Shown here piece after piece: positions 44,368-53,227 of a DNA stretch of 64,000 bases. Each line of letters begins with the position of its first letter. Position 1 is the first letter of the stretch. The notes beneath the pieces were generated by a model that had not been told where the DNA came from, made no database searches, and saw only the letters and a program-made list of their open reading frames with translations. The translations under genes were made by a program, and so were the position numbers. Source of the DNA: Didymella arachidicola (Eukaryota; Ascomycota; Dothideomycetes; Pleosporales; Didymellaceae); NCBI GenBank assembly GCA_016630955.3, contig CM050002.1, positions 682,001 through 746,000 on the forward strand, in the 5' to 3' direction.

Positions 44368-46428
44368 CTAAGCAGCCTTGAGCAACTTGGCCTCCAACAG
44401 CTCTCCAAACATGCCGCTCCACAGCCCCTCCTCTTCCTCTTCTTCCATGAAGAAGCCATCCTTGGCATCATAGATCCGCTCCCCCTTGCTGTTGAATTTC
44501 TTTTCTTTGCGCGGTAGATCGCGGGCTGCAATACGGAGTCTGATGGTACCCGCGCCCGCGCCAGAGTCGCCTTCAGTCTCGACAATCGCCGTCTTGAAGC
44601 CGCTGATTTCGGGCGTGACTGTCACGGGATTGATACCGAAGAATCTGCATACGATGAGCGCGCCGGGTTTGATGTCTGCCGACGTCAGATCAGGAAGCGT
44701 GCTCAGATCTTCTGGTAAGGGGGGTAGGTCATCTGCAGCCTGTTCCTGCGAGGCGGTGGCCATGTCTTGCTGGAGTTGGTCTTCGATGGCGGCGTGGATC
44801 TCAACGTCGGGGTTGGTATCTGGGTCGTCGTCGTAGTCGAGGAAGATCTTCTCTCCTGGATCTTCCTGGTTTTCTTCTGGCAGCTCTTCCTCTGAGGGCT
44901 TCTTGCGCCCCTTGTTGCCCTTGCCCTTTCGTGCTTTGGCAGCGTCGCGCATCACTTTGCCGATCGGGTCCCAGTGCTGCTTGAAAGGGAAGGGCGGTGC
45001 TGTCAGCTCGTACTCTTCTTCCCAGCACTCAAATGCTGAGAGGTTGATGCGCGACTTCCAAAAGTCGGGATCTGTTGAGCCTTCCGGCTCTGGTGTAGGT
45101 TCTTTGGCCTTGGCGGGCTTCTTCGCGAGGTTCTTGGTCTGGCGTGCGAGCATGCGGCCAATAGCTGAGACGTCAGGCCGTAATCGCTTTCGCTCGGGTG
45201 GCTTCTCAGATGTCACGTCTGGGCTCTTTGAGTCTTGCTGCGGTGTCGGCGCAGCTTGTTCTATTTTTCCTGGAGCCGGCTCTCCCATTGCGGCATCTGA
45301 TTCCTGCCCAAGCTTGGTGATCATCTCCTGTTTCCGTCTTTCTAGCTCTGCCGCTTCATCTACGGAGGTGGGTTCTTGCTCTTCTACCTCGAGGCGCTTT
45401 CTCTTGCCAGTCGGTTGCGAGAAGGGGTGTGCTGGTTCTGGTTCGCCGTTCTCCTGCTGTCTCAACTCATCTTCGTACTTGTTTAGATCTTTTAGGGTGG
45501 CGTCTTGATCTAGCTTTCCCGCCTTCTTAAGGTGGTTCAAGCGATTTATCTTTGTCCGACGTGCGTTCCGTACTTGCGTTTCTTTCTTGCCCTCGCCAGG
45601 CGGAGATATGTTCATGCTGGTCGGTCGAGGTGGGACGTTGATGTTCGGTACCGGTGTCTTCGAGGACCGCACTTCCGGTTCGGCGTCGCTTTCACTTTCG
45701 CTGTCTGAGTCGCTTGAGGAGTCGTCTGAACTTGAGCCTGCATCGGAAGTGTCTGAGGCATCTGACAAGTCTGACTCGGAATCGTCGGATCCGTCGACAT
45801 CGTCGCTTTCCTCGCCGGGCGCAAAATCGTCGTCTTCTTCGTCGTCGTCGTCGTCTTCGTCCAGGTCCATTTCTACTTCTGGTTGCTTGAAGCTCACCGT
45901 CTTCTTCGACCCGTTCGATTTGGGCGCCGGCGTTGCTGCGACCGACGCCTCAATAGCATCCATCTCCTCCTGCAAGTCGCGCAACAGCTGATCCGGGTCC
46001 TCGTCTGTGATCTCCTCCAGCCTCGGCCGCTTCCTGGGCGGAATCCTGACGGCAGGGCGGCTCGGCTGGCGCAGATATGTTTTCCCAAACGGGACGCCGT
46101 CGACGAGGTGCTGTCCGGCATGGCTGATCTGGTGTCGTCCTGTGAGGGTCCTGGCGCGCATCTCGGCGCGCATCAGCGGCCGTATGCGGACGTGATCGTC
46201 CTCCTTCAGGCACTGCGCCACGGGCATGAAGTGCAGACACTCGAAGCCGGCGACCTCGACGACATAGTGCTCGAGCCCCCAGTGCACTGCCTCGAGCGGC
46301 ACGATGAGGTTGACATCCTCGAGCAGGCGCGAGACCGTGTAGGCTGTTGCGCTGTTGGTGTCGGGGACGGCCCAGAGGATGTTGGCGACGGGCAGGCCGT
46401 TGCGCTGGATGGTGAGGCGCAGACGCAT
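44368..46428 (-). CDS. Coilin-like nuclear protein (DUF7357-type N-terminus)
   Basis: A single exon of 686 residues. The N-terminus MRLRLTIQRNGLPVANILWAVP is typical of the fungal DUF7357/coilin-like ubiquitin-fold domain (about residues 1-110). A very acidic disordered middle follows, with DEDDDDDEEDDDFAPGEESD and long Ser/Asp runs, then Lys/Pro-rich stretches with likely nuclear signals. Near residues 580-686 is a Tudor-like beta domain, IKPGALIVCRFFGINPV, then TPEISGFKTAIVE, ending with GLWSGMFGELLEAKLLKAA. The layout (N-terminal ubiquitin fold, disordered middle, C-terminal Tudor fold) matches coilin, the Cajal-body scaffold. Function in this fungus is inferred from that architecture. Confidence 0.7.
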   Translation of the reverse strand: MRLRLTIQRNGLPVANILWAVPDTNSATAYTVSRLLEDVNLIVPLEAVHWGLEHYVVEVAGFECLHFMPVAQCLKEDDHVRIRPLMRAEMRARTLTGRHQISHAGQHLVDGVPFGKTYLRQPSRPAVRIPPRKRPRLEEITDEDPDQLLRDLQEEMDAIEASVAATPAPKSNGSKKTVSFKQPEVEMDLDEDDDDDEEDDDFAPGEESDDVDGSDDSESDLSDASDTSDAGSSSDDSSSDSDSESESDAEPEVRSSKTPVPNINVPPRPTSMNISPPGEGKKETQVRNARRTKINRLNHLKKAGKLDQDATLKDLNKYEDELRQQENGEPEPAHPFSQPTGKRKRLEVEEQEPTSVDEAAELERRKQEMITKLGQESDAAMGEPAPGKIEQAAPTPQQDSKSPDVTSEKPPERKRLRPDVSAIGRMLARQTKNLAKKPAKAKEPTPEPEGSTDPDFWKSRINLSAFECWEEEYELTAPPFPFKQHWDPIGKVMRDAAKARKGKGNKGRKKPSEEELPEENQEDPGEKIFLDYDDDPDTNPDVEIHAAIEDQLQQDMATASQEQAADDLPPLPEDLSTLPDLTSADIKPGALIVCRFFGINPVTVTPEISGFKTAIVETEGDSGAGAGTIRLRIAARDLPRKEKKFNSKGERIYDAKDGFFMEEEEEEGLWSGMFGELLEAKLLKAA

Positions 46429-46757
46429 CGTTGCAGCGCGTCGCGGGCGGGAGGGACCAATTCATCATGGCGAACTTTTGGCGAGCGTTGGGCGGAGCTG
46501 CGACGGGCTGCGGCGCTTTGCACGCGCTGATTGGCTGGCGGCGGCGGAGAATGGTCCGTGACAGGCAGGAGGTGGCAGATGACGCAAGTAACGCTTCTAC
46601 ACGACTTGTATCCATATCTGCCGTGCAGATGCTACTTTTCTTGCTCGAACTACTAATTCCCCGTTCCTTTAACTGACACAGCAAGACTGAACGGCAAGAC
46701 CGACAGCAAGACTGAACAGCAAGACCGACAGCAAGACCGACAGCAAGACTGAACAGC
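46429..46757. other. Divergent promoter with tandem repeat
   Basis: Shared upstream region of the coilin-like gene (minus) and the kelch gene (plus). The end next to the kelch start codon is the tandem repeat listed separately. Confidence 0.5.
46677..46757 (+). repeat. Tandem repeat directly before the kelch start codon
   Basis: ACAGCAAGACTGAAC and ACAGCAAGACCG words alternate about five times, giving irregular units of 12-25 bp. The last unit ends at the ATG (46758). It would form most of the 5' leader if transcribed. Confidence 0.8.
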
Positions 46758-47834
46758 ATGCCCGTCTCGCTCATCAACACGCTCAAGGGCAACTGGCACA
46801 AGGTCGCCGCCAACGACCGCCTCAAACGCTCCTCCCAGATTGCTGCCGTCGTCAATGGCACGCTGCACATCTTCGGCGGCGAAGTCCAGCCGCGCCAGCC
46901 CATCGACGACAAAGTAGACGTCATCGCCCTCAGCACCGGTAGCACTGCCCCTCCCCCGCCATCACGGTGCTCACTAACAGCCCCAGAATCCCCGGCCCAC
47001 GAAACAAAAGCAGCCCCAAACGCGCCCTCAGCCCGCGTCGGCACCGCAGCCGCCGTCCTGAACAATGCCGTCTACCTCTTCTCCGGCCGCGGCGGCGTCG
47101 ACATGGCCCCCGTAGACGAAGCCGGCGCCGTGTGGGCCTACACGCCCTCGTCGCACTCATGGACGCAGCTGCAGCCCTCAGACACCTCCGCGCCCGTACC
47201 GCCTCCGCGAAGCTACCACACGTCCACCTCCGACGGCACGCGCACATTCTACGTGCACGCTGGCTGTCCTGCCGCCGGCCGCCTGTCTGATCTGTGGGCC
47301 TTCGACGTCGAGACGCGCAGGTGGACTCGGCTGCCCGATGCCCCTGGCCCGCCGCGGGGTGGAACGAGCATTGCGTTCAGCGGGGGGAAGCTGTACCGCA
47401 TGAACGGGTTCGACGGGACAACCGAGGTCGGCGGGAGTGTCGATGTGTTCGACACTGCTGCTGGGAGGTGGGACACGAAGACCTTCACGGCTGATGGGTT
47501 CGATGGCCCGGAGCCGAGGAGCGTGTGTGCGCTGCTGCCGGTGCAGTTGGCCCGCAAGCAGAAGCTGTTGACGCTGTTTGGCGAGCGGGATCCGAGCGCC
47601 CTTGGGCACGCCGGCGCGGGGAAGATGTTGGGCGATGTGTGGATCTACGACATCAGCGAGGAGTGGTGGACGAAGCTGTCCCCCAACGCACCCGAGGGCG
47701 CGCCCGCAAGCAGGGGCTGGTTCGACGCCGATGTGGTCAAGGGCGAGGAAATGGGCAACGACAGCATAGTCGTACATGGGGGTCTGGGCGAAGACAACGA
47801 GAGGCTGGATGATGTCTGGCTGTTGAAGTTCTAG
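46758..47834 (+). CDS. Kelch-repeat beta-propeller protein
   Basis: A single exon of 358 residues. Kelch blades are seen as VVNGTLHIFGGE, VLNNAVYLFSGRGG, HTSTSDGTRTFYVHAG, SGGKLYRMNGFDG, LLTLFGERD and DSIVVHGGLGEDNERL, with Trp pairs between them (YTPSSHSWTQL, DVETRRWTRL, ISEEWWTKL). Five to six blades give a full propeller. The layout resembles plant nitrile-specifier-type and fungal kelch proteins. There is no signal peptide or extra domain. A possible 42-nt intron lies at 46939-46980 (GTAGCA...CTCACTAACAG); removing it keeps frame and deletes 14 low-complexity residues, so both isoforms are coherent. Function unknown, likely protein binding. Confidence 0.85.
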   Translation: MPVSLINTLKGNWHKVAANDRLKRSSQIAAVVNGTLHIFGGEVQPRQPIDDKVDVIALSTGSTAPPPPSRCSLTAPESPAHETKAAPNAPSARVGTAAAVLNNAVYLFSGRGGVDMAPVDEAGAVWAYTPSSHSWTQLQPSDTSAPVPPPRSYHTSTSDGTRTFYVHAGCPAAGRLSDLWAFDVETRRWTRLPDAPGPPRGGTSIAFSGGKLYRMNGFDGTTEVGGSVDVFDTAAGRWDTKTFTADGFDGPEPRSVCALLPVQLARKQKLLTLFGERDPSALGHAGAGKMLGDVWIYDISEEWWTKLSPNAPEGAPASRGWFDADVVKGEEMGNDSIVVHGGLGEDNERLDDVWLLKF

Positions 47835-47931
47835 CTCCCATGACAATCATCACCATAAAATACTCAAACGCATAGACACCTCTAGATCTCCACACTAGCG
47901 CCATATCACTCCCCTCCCATCTCCCTCTACT

Positions 47932-48571
47932 CTACAACTTGCTCTGCCCAGGCACAGGCACCTTCTCCTCCCTCCCCACCAACCCCGGATGCTGTGTAAT
48001 AACCGGCCTCGTCACCGCAAAAAACGCCGTCCCCCCGCTCTTACTCGAGAACTGGGCCTTGGAACCTACATGGAAGAAGGCGAAATCTCCCGCAACAAGA
48101 CTAACACATATCCACATCAGCAACTTGCTCACAGCAACTGCAACTCTTCACATCGAGTGTGTTATGTGGAGACACGACTTACTGGTGCACAACCCCCGTC
48201 GCCTCATCCAACACATCAATCTGCCCTTGTAGCACGTACTTTGTCTCTTCGTACGTGTACGCGGGGATGTCGCGCGTGGGGCCCGGTTGGATGCGGTAGA
48301 AGCCCGAGGTGAGGTATGTGGGCTTGTCCTTGGTTTGCGTTTGGATGCTAGGTACCCAGTGTTAGAGAAAAAAAAAAGAAATACAGAAGAATGGGAGAAA
48401 GTGTAGAGACGCACGAGTGGAAATCTGCTACTATGGCGGATTCGCCGGCTGGGATCGGGATGTGTTCGTGGCCGGCGCCTTTGATGACTGTGAGGGGGAC
48501 TGCGGGGGGCACTGGGGGGGGGGGGAAGGGTTAGTTGGGTTGGGTATCGGGGGGTGGATGGGTGGCGTACT
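47932..48571 (-). CDS. EutQ-like cupin, start codon split by an intron
   Basis: Four exons on the minus strand: at least the base 48571, then 48512-48416, 48347-48183 and 48100-47932, giving 143 residues. The final A of exon 1 (CTCCACCA) joins TG at the start of exon 2 to form ATG; the intron (48570-48513, 58 nt) has an ACTAAC branch and a C-rich tract. Reading continues PPAVPLTVIKGAGHEHIPI and FHSIQTQTKDKPTYLTSGF, then GDFAFFHVGSK and FAVTRPVITQHPG. The frame is kept at all joins and the length fits EutQ-like cupins: small beta-barrels with HxH-type metal sites. Function in fungi is unknown. Confidence 0.75.
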
Positions 48572-49805
48572 GGTGGAGGATGTTGTGTTGTGTTGTGTTT
48601 GGTGGGATGCTTGGGGGATAGATGGGATTGTATGCGTGTTATAAAGGGCTGCTACTGCGGAGACTATCGTGCGCGATTCGGGCTTCTGCAATTGACCCTT
48701 CTGCTGATGTGCTCGTTGCGCATTGCGACATCTGGATGGGCATGATTGAGGCCGTGATGTATTACCGCTTTGGGAAAGCCGTGCCCGAGCACCAAGTGTA
48801 GATAACATGAACCTCTTTGCGGCTCTCCACAATCTTTCGCAGTCCACTGTTCACGAATAACTCCGTCGCGGAAGCAGTCCGGCAATTGCAATCAAGGTCT
48901 GATATCCGGGGTTCGTGACTTGGGAACGTAGGGAACTAAGCATAGCGCTAGTTTGTGCTTGGAGGCGAAATTTCACGACTCAGCCTTGCCTTCTCACACC
49001 TTGATCACATCACGTGTTGACTCTCTCCAAGCTCTTGTGGCCATTTCCGGCTGCATCAGAGGAGAAGTTGCAGTCATGATCAAATGCAACAGGAATGCAT
49101 GTCGGCGGCAAGGGGCCCTTCGTGAAGCATCACCAGTCATGGGAAACGAGAATCGCGGGATCATACGGGCAGGACGCGTCAATCTCAATCGGCAGATAAT
49201 CAGATGGAGATTGTTGATGGAGATTTGTGCGCTAGTCAATGGTAGTACAAACGACGAGGCGAGCTGCCGAGACGGCTGCTGACTTTGACATGAGTGTCAC
49301 ACTCGCACATAACGACTTGATCAGCGGGCTCAACCAGTGTGCTTACTCCAATTCGATGCTTGTGTAGCATCGACGTGGCCTGATTTGAACACTTTCTGTT
49401 ATCGGTAACGCTGTGTTTGTGTTTGTGTTTGAGTTCCCTGCCTGTCAACATCTCGCTTCTGCGAGGACCCGCCGAGTGACAGGCCGTGACAGGACACCAA
49501 CCCACGTTGCATAAACGGCTTCGTGTACCAGACGGGGACGTGCCTACTGCAGATGTATTGCCAATGTCGTGAGACCCGCGCCCTGCGCTGTAACAGTTGC
49601 TCCAAAGTGGGCTGGTGTAACGAGCAAGAAGCGCCGCTAGGGTGTATGCATTTTGACAGCGGTGTACAGCGTCCGGCAGCTGTAAAGTGGACTGATTCAG
49701 ATCCCTCTCTGGCAGCAGATAGGGCTGTACCTGTCAATCGCGTGCAGTTGCTTGTCCTAAGCGTGTCCACTCAGCGTGCTGATCGACAAAGTTCCTTTCG
49801 ACTCT
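48572..49805. other. Intergenic region, 1.2 kb
   Basis: Contains the cupin 5' leader (CACAACACAACACAACATC run at about 48575-48600) and the MDM12 3' flank. Frames at 48431-48847 and 49523-49864 have no recognisable content. Confidence 0.45.
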
Positions 49806-51098
49806 TCAGACAAGGAATGTCCAAAAGCTCGGATAGACGAATTCGTCTTCGAAGATGCGCCTGACCTGTTCCAGGACGAATGACTCCACCTTTCCTACGT
49901 TCTTCAGCACCTGCTTGCCGCTACCTTGACCGCCGATTTCGCTCTCAACTTTGATATTCTCCAGAAGCCCTCCAATCTTCAAGCGTTGTGCGAGGGTCGA
50001 TACCTGCCCCTGTGATTCTGCCTGTAAGGACTCGCGGCCGACCAGCGCATCCGCATCGTCCGGCGACAGAAAGCAAAAGTGTGCTCGCTTCTTGATGTAT
50101 GCCAGGATGGCCACACCATCGAATGTGAGTCCCGTAATGTTGAGCTTCAATGGAATGCCGACAAAGCTTGGCATAGGATAGTCCAGGAGTATCTCGGCGG
50201 TCAACGACATCTTGATGTCCCCAGAGTACTGTACGTGTGTCACGACCTGGAGATCTTCGGGACTCTTCTCGCGCATGCGAGGCGGTGTAGGGGATGGAGT
50301 CCGCTCGTAGTTGTCCTGCGAAGACGAGTCACTTGACTCGGCAAGGGAACTGCGCCTTTCTTCATCGTGGTTATGCTGTGAAGATGGTCGTGTGCTTGGA
50401 TCTGGATTTGACTGGGGCGTCAGAGTCAGGGAATTCATCGAGACAGCATGATGGAGACGTTTATTGGTCGGCGTCGTTGGCCGGCCGTTGGGGTTGTCGA
50501 GCCAGCCCTGTATCTGTGCACCAGCAACCGCAGCTAAAGGTGTCGTAGCACCTGAGAGACCTGCGCCCAAGGGCAGGTGAAAATAGTTGAGGTTGGAAGT
50601 GCCGCCGGGGATACCTGGTGTGGAGACTCTAGGAAACAGATGAGCGCCGAGCTGCTCAGTAGGGTATCGAAATGCGGTTGGTCTTGTGTTGAGGTAGGAT
50701 GGCACTATACTAGGTTGTCCAGCAGTACGGTCCGTTGCATGCGAGTCTCTGTCGGCGTTGCGCATATGATGGTCGTTCGAATGAGGCTTTGATTGACTGG
50801 TGTTGATGTCACGCCCTTCAGCGGACTCATCAGCACCATCAGCATCATCTTTCTCATCTGGATCATCCTCATCTGACTCGTCTTCCTCATAGAAGTCTGG
50901 CAGGGGATCGCAAATGTCTTTGATCTCGATCTCAGGCGGCACGCTGCCGAAGTCGAACGAGTGAACGTGAACAGATCGAATGAACCTTGGTAATGTGACC
51001 TGCTGAAATCGGTCGTGGATAAACGCGCGTATCTTCTCTGCGCGAGCGGAGCCATCCGCGCCGCCTGTGATCGTGTCCCAGTTGATATCGACTGACAT
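49806..51098 (-). CDS. MDM12: MDM12, ERMES complex subunit
   Basis: A single exon of 430 residues from the ATG at 51098 (MSVDINWDTITGGADGS), the true start by comparison with known MDM12. The frame is open a further 56 codons upstream, but those residues do not match the family. MDM12 joins MMM1 and MDM10/MDM34 in the ER-mitochondria tether and carries lipids with its SMP domain. Seen here: the opening KIRAFIHDRFQQVTLPRFIR, then SVHVHSFDFGSVPPEIEIKDICDPLPDFY. A long acidic and Ser/Thr/Pro-rich insertion (about residues 75-265) follows, as in filamentous ascomycetes. The SMP end is EQVRRIFEDEFVYPSFWTFLV. Confidence 0.93.
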   Translation of the reverse strand: MSVDINWDTITGGADGSARAEKIRAFIHDRFQQVTLPRFIRSVHVHSFDFGSVPPEIEIKDICDPLPDFYEEDESDEDDPDEKDDADGADESAEGRDINTSQSKPHSNDHHMRNADRDSHATDRTAGQPSIVPSYLNTRPTAFRYPTEQLGAHLFPRVSTPGIPGGTSNLNYFHLPLGAGLSGATTPLAAVAGAQIQGWLDNPNGRPTTPTNKRLHHAVSMNSLTLTPQSNPDPSTRPSSQHNHDEERRSSLAESSDSSSQDNYERTPSPTPPRMREKSPEDLQVVTHVQYSGDIKMSLTAEILLDYPMPSFVGIPLKLNITGLTFDGVAILAYIKKRAHFCFLSPDDADALVGRESLQAESQGQVSTLAQRLKIGGLLENIKVESEIGGQGSGKQVLKNVGKVESFVLEQVRRIFEDEFVYPSFWTFLV

Positions 51099-53080
51099 TG
51101 CTGCAGATGCAGCGTTGGGGTTAACGGAGGAGAAACGCGTCCGCGAATTGCCCAATGGGGAAGCGACCACCGAACGCTGGAAAAACGACGACCGAAGTTG
51201 CCGACCACGGAGCACCAACGCCATCGCTTCCCCATCACTCCATTCGACAAGGTCCATGTCATGCAACAGATGTGATTATGCACCTGTGTCTGCATGGTCG
51301 CCCTGTCCGACATGTGTCTCCCTTTACCGGTGTCATGACTGCCCCGCGAGACGCACGTGCACTGTACTTTGACTACGTGGATGAACTCTCAACGCAGTAC
51401 CGTATGTGAAACAGTGTTATTGTAACAAATTCTATATCGTGGCGGACTTGAGCCGCATGGCGTCGCTGCATGGCTCATTTCTGAATGCCCATACTGCAGA
51501 TCACCGTTGAAGCAGCCTACCAGAAGCGAACCATAGATGACTGAGCAAGGGACTGAGCCGATGCATATGTAAGCTCGGGCTCGGCCTGGCGGCAGAAGAC
51601 GTACTGCATCATCCAAATAGGCGTAAATTGAATCATCGGGCCAATCAGCATCACGTCAAGGTTGAGCATATGTCCATCGATATCGACCCCAACTGCCGTC
51701 AACGCATGAAACAAACAGGCGGTGGTTGATAAAGTGTCTTGTTTAGCATTCTCCGGACTAGGCATTCCTCGGCAACTCTATACATACTGAGGAGAACCCT
51801 TCCTTGACTGTCGAAACTGCGTGAGGCCAGATTGGGAAGCTTGTGCATATCGACTCCGCATGTTCTCATTCTCGGCTACGTGGAGATCATTCCAGTCCTG
51901 TATACAACAAGCGCCACGCCGCAGAACCACATGAACGCCCAACGCCCTTGCTGCCTTGGGTGCTGTTCCGGGAAGGATGGGTCGAGGAGGAGGGTCGTTA
52001 CTAGCCCTGTTCCTTGGCAGATATCGGATCATGTTCACGGAAAGTACTGAGATATGGACCGGCTCCTTCCATCTCGGTACACCAATGTTGCGAATTCAGC
52101 CGCGCACCTCGGACCGAACCAGGCTGCTATCGCTCCGGGTTATCTCACTGGCGCAGCCCTCTCCATCGAGGCCAGCAAGGCTTGACGTAGGTTCAGCGTA
52201 TAGTAAGACTTGGCGTTGTGTCTGGTGCTGACGACCAAGTGAAACGGCACCGGCTGAGAGGTAGGACAGGAAGTCGTGTTTCGAGTCTTACTAGTGACTG
52301 CAATTGTCGTACACGGTTTGGAGGGGTGGGAATAACGTCGATTGGTGAACAACGGCGGTGCATGCTGTAGGGCAGATCAGCTTTGCTTGATTGGTCTCGT
52401 CTCAACATTCCACGGGTTGACGCGGTGCACAGGCAAGCTCAGCGTTTGAAAGTATGGCTGGCCCGGTCCAGAGCGGTCGACCGTGGCCGAGCTCCTTCGC
52501 AGGCGCGTCTGAATTAGATGACTGGCTTGTGTCTGTCTGTCTTCCTCGCCTCAAGGCTGCATATAGCCAGGGACCACAACTAGAGATATGGTGGTAAAAA
52601 TGGTGAAACGGTAGATGAAAAAAGGCCGGGAATGCCCTCCGTGTGTGCACCGCGCGAGCCAATTAAGGTAGCCTGTATCCAAGGCGGAGAAAAAACTGTA
52701 AAGTAATACAAGGTGGGAAATGCCATGCAAGTGCAACACCGACCTGTATTCCAAACGCCGGACCCGCAATGTCCAAGATCCAAGTTATCCCAATGCCCGT
52801 TGAACGCCAATACTTTTGTTCCCGTGACGCCGTGAAATGCAACCTGTGGCTCGAGCGGTGCCTTAGAGGCTCGCTGTGCCCAGGAGTGAGAGGTCGAGAG
52901 AGGCTTGCGCGAATGGACAGCCTGCGCAGTGACAACACGAACAGACAGTGGCCTGTGTGTCACCAGCCATCATAGGGTGTCGTCTGGAGAACCGCTGTGA
53001 TAGGATGCTGCAGGGCGGACTTGTCAGACACGTGCGACGCGGGGGGAGCCCGTCCGGGCCGGTGTGAAGGGTTTGTACCT
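51099..53080. other. Gene-poor region
   Basis: No gene supported. Frames such as 51517-51765 and 52580-52963 are not convincing. Confidence 0.4.
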
Positions 53081-53227
53081 CTACCGGTCACAGCTATCAC
53101 ACTTCTCGTCGTGCTTGACTGTCTTGACATTCGAGACGCCGCAGTTTGCACTTCTCGATGCAGCGCAAGGGGCCTTGTCGGTGGTCGAGTGGCCGCAGCC
53201 GTATTGGTGTACGACCTTGGTGCACAT
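53081..53227 (-). CDS. Small cysteine-rich protein (48 residues)
   Basis: ATG at 53227, TAG at 53081. The frame is open upstream to about 53503, but the upstream part is Arg/Pro/Ser-rich noise. The 48-residue product has paired Cys at both ends: MCTKVVHQYGCGHS, then KAPCAASRSANCG, ending HDEKCDSCDR. The Cys/His spacing (YxCGH, C, C, CxxC) is what I recall from small fungal hypothetical proteins with a YxCGH...CxxC pattern, so a metal-binding mini-domain is likely. There is no signal peptide. Coding status rests on that pattern only. It lies alone in a gene-poor region. Confidence 0.5.
   Translation of the reverse strand: MCTKVVHQYGCGHSTTDKAPCAASRSANCGVSNVKTVKHDEKCDSCDR

Noticed and set aside
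45950..47065. 371-codon minus-strand frame joining the kelch and coilin-like regions
   Set aside because: It overlaps both real genes in the wrong frame and crosses their divergent promoter.
49523..49864. Cys-containing frame near the MDM12 3' end
   Set aside because: Cys spacing is irregular, and the frame overlaps the MDM12 coding end in antisense.
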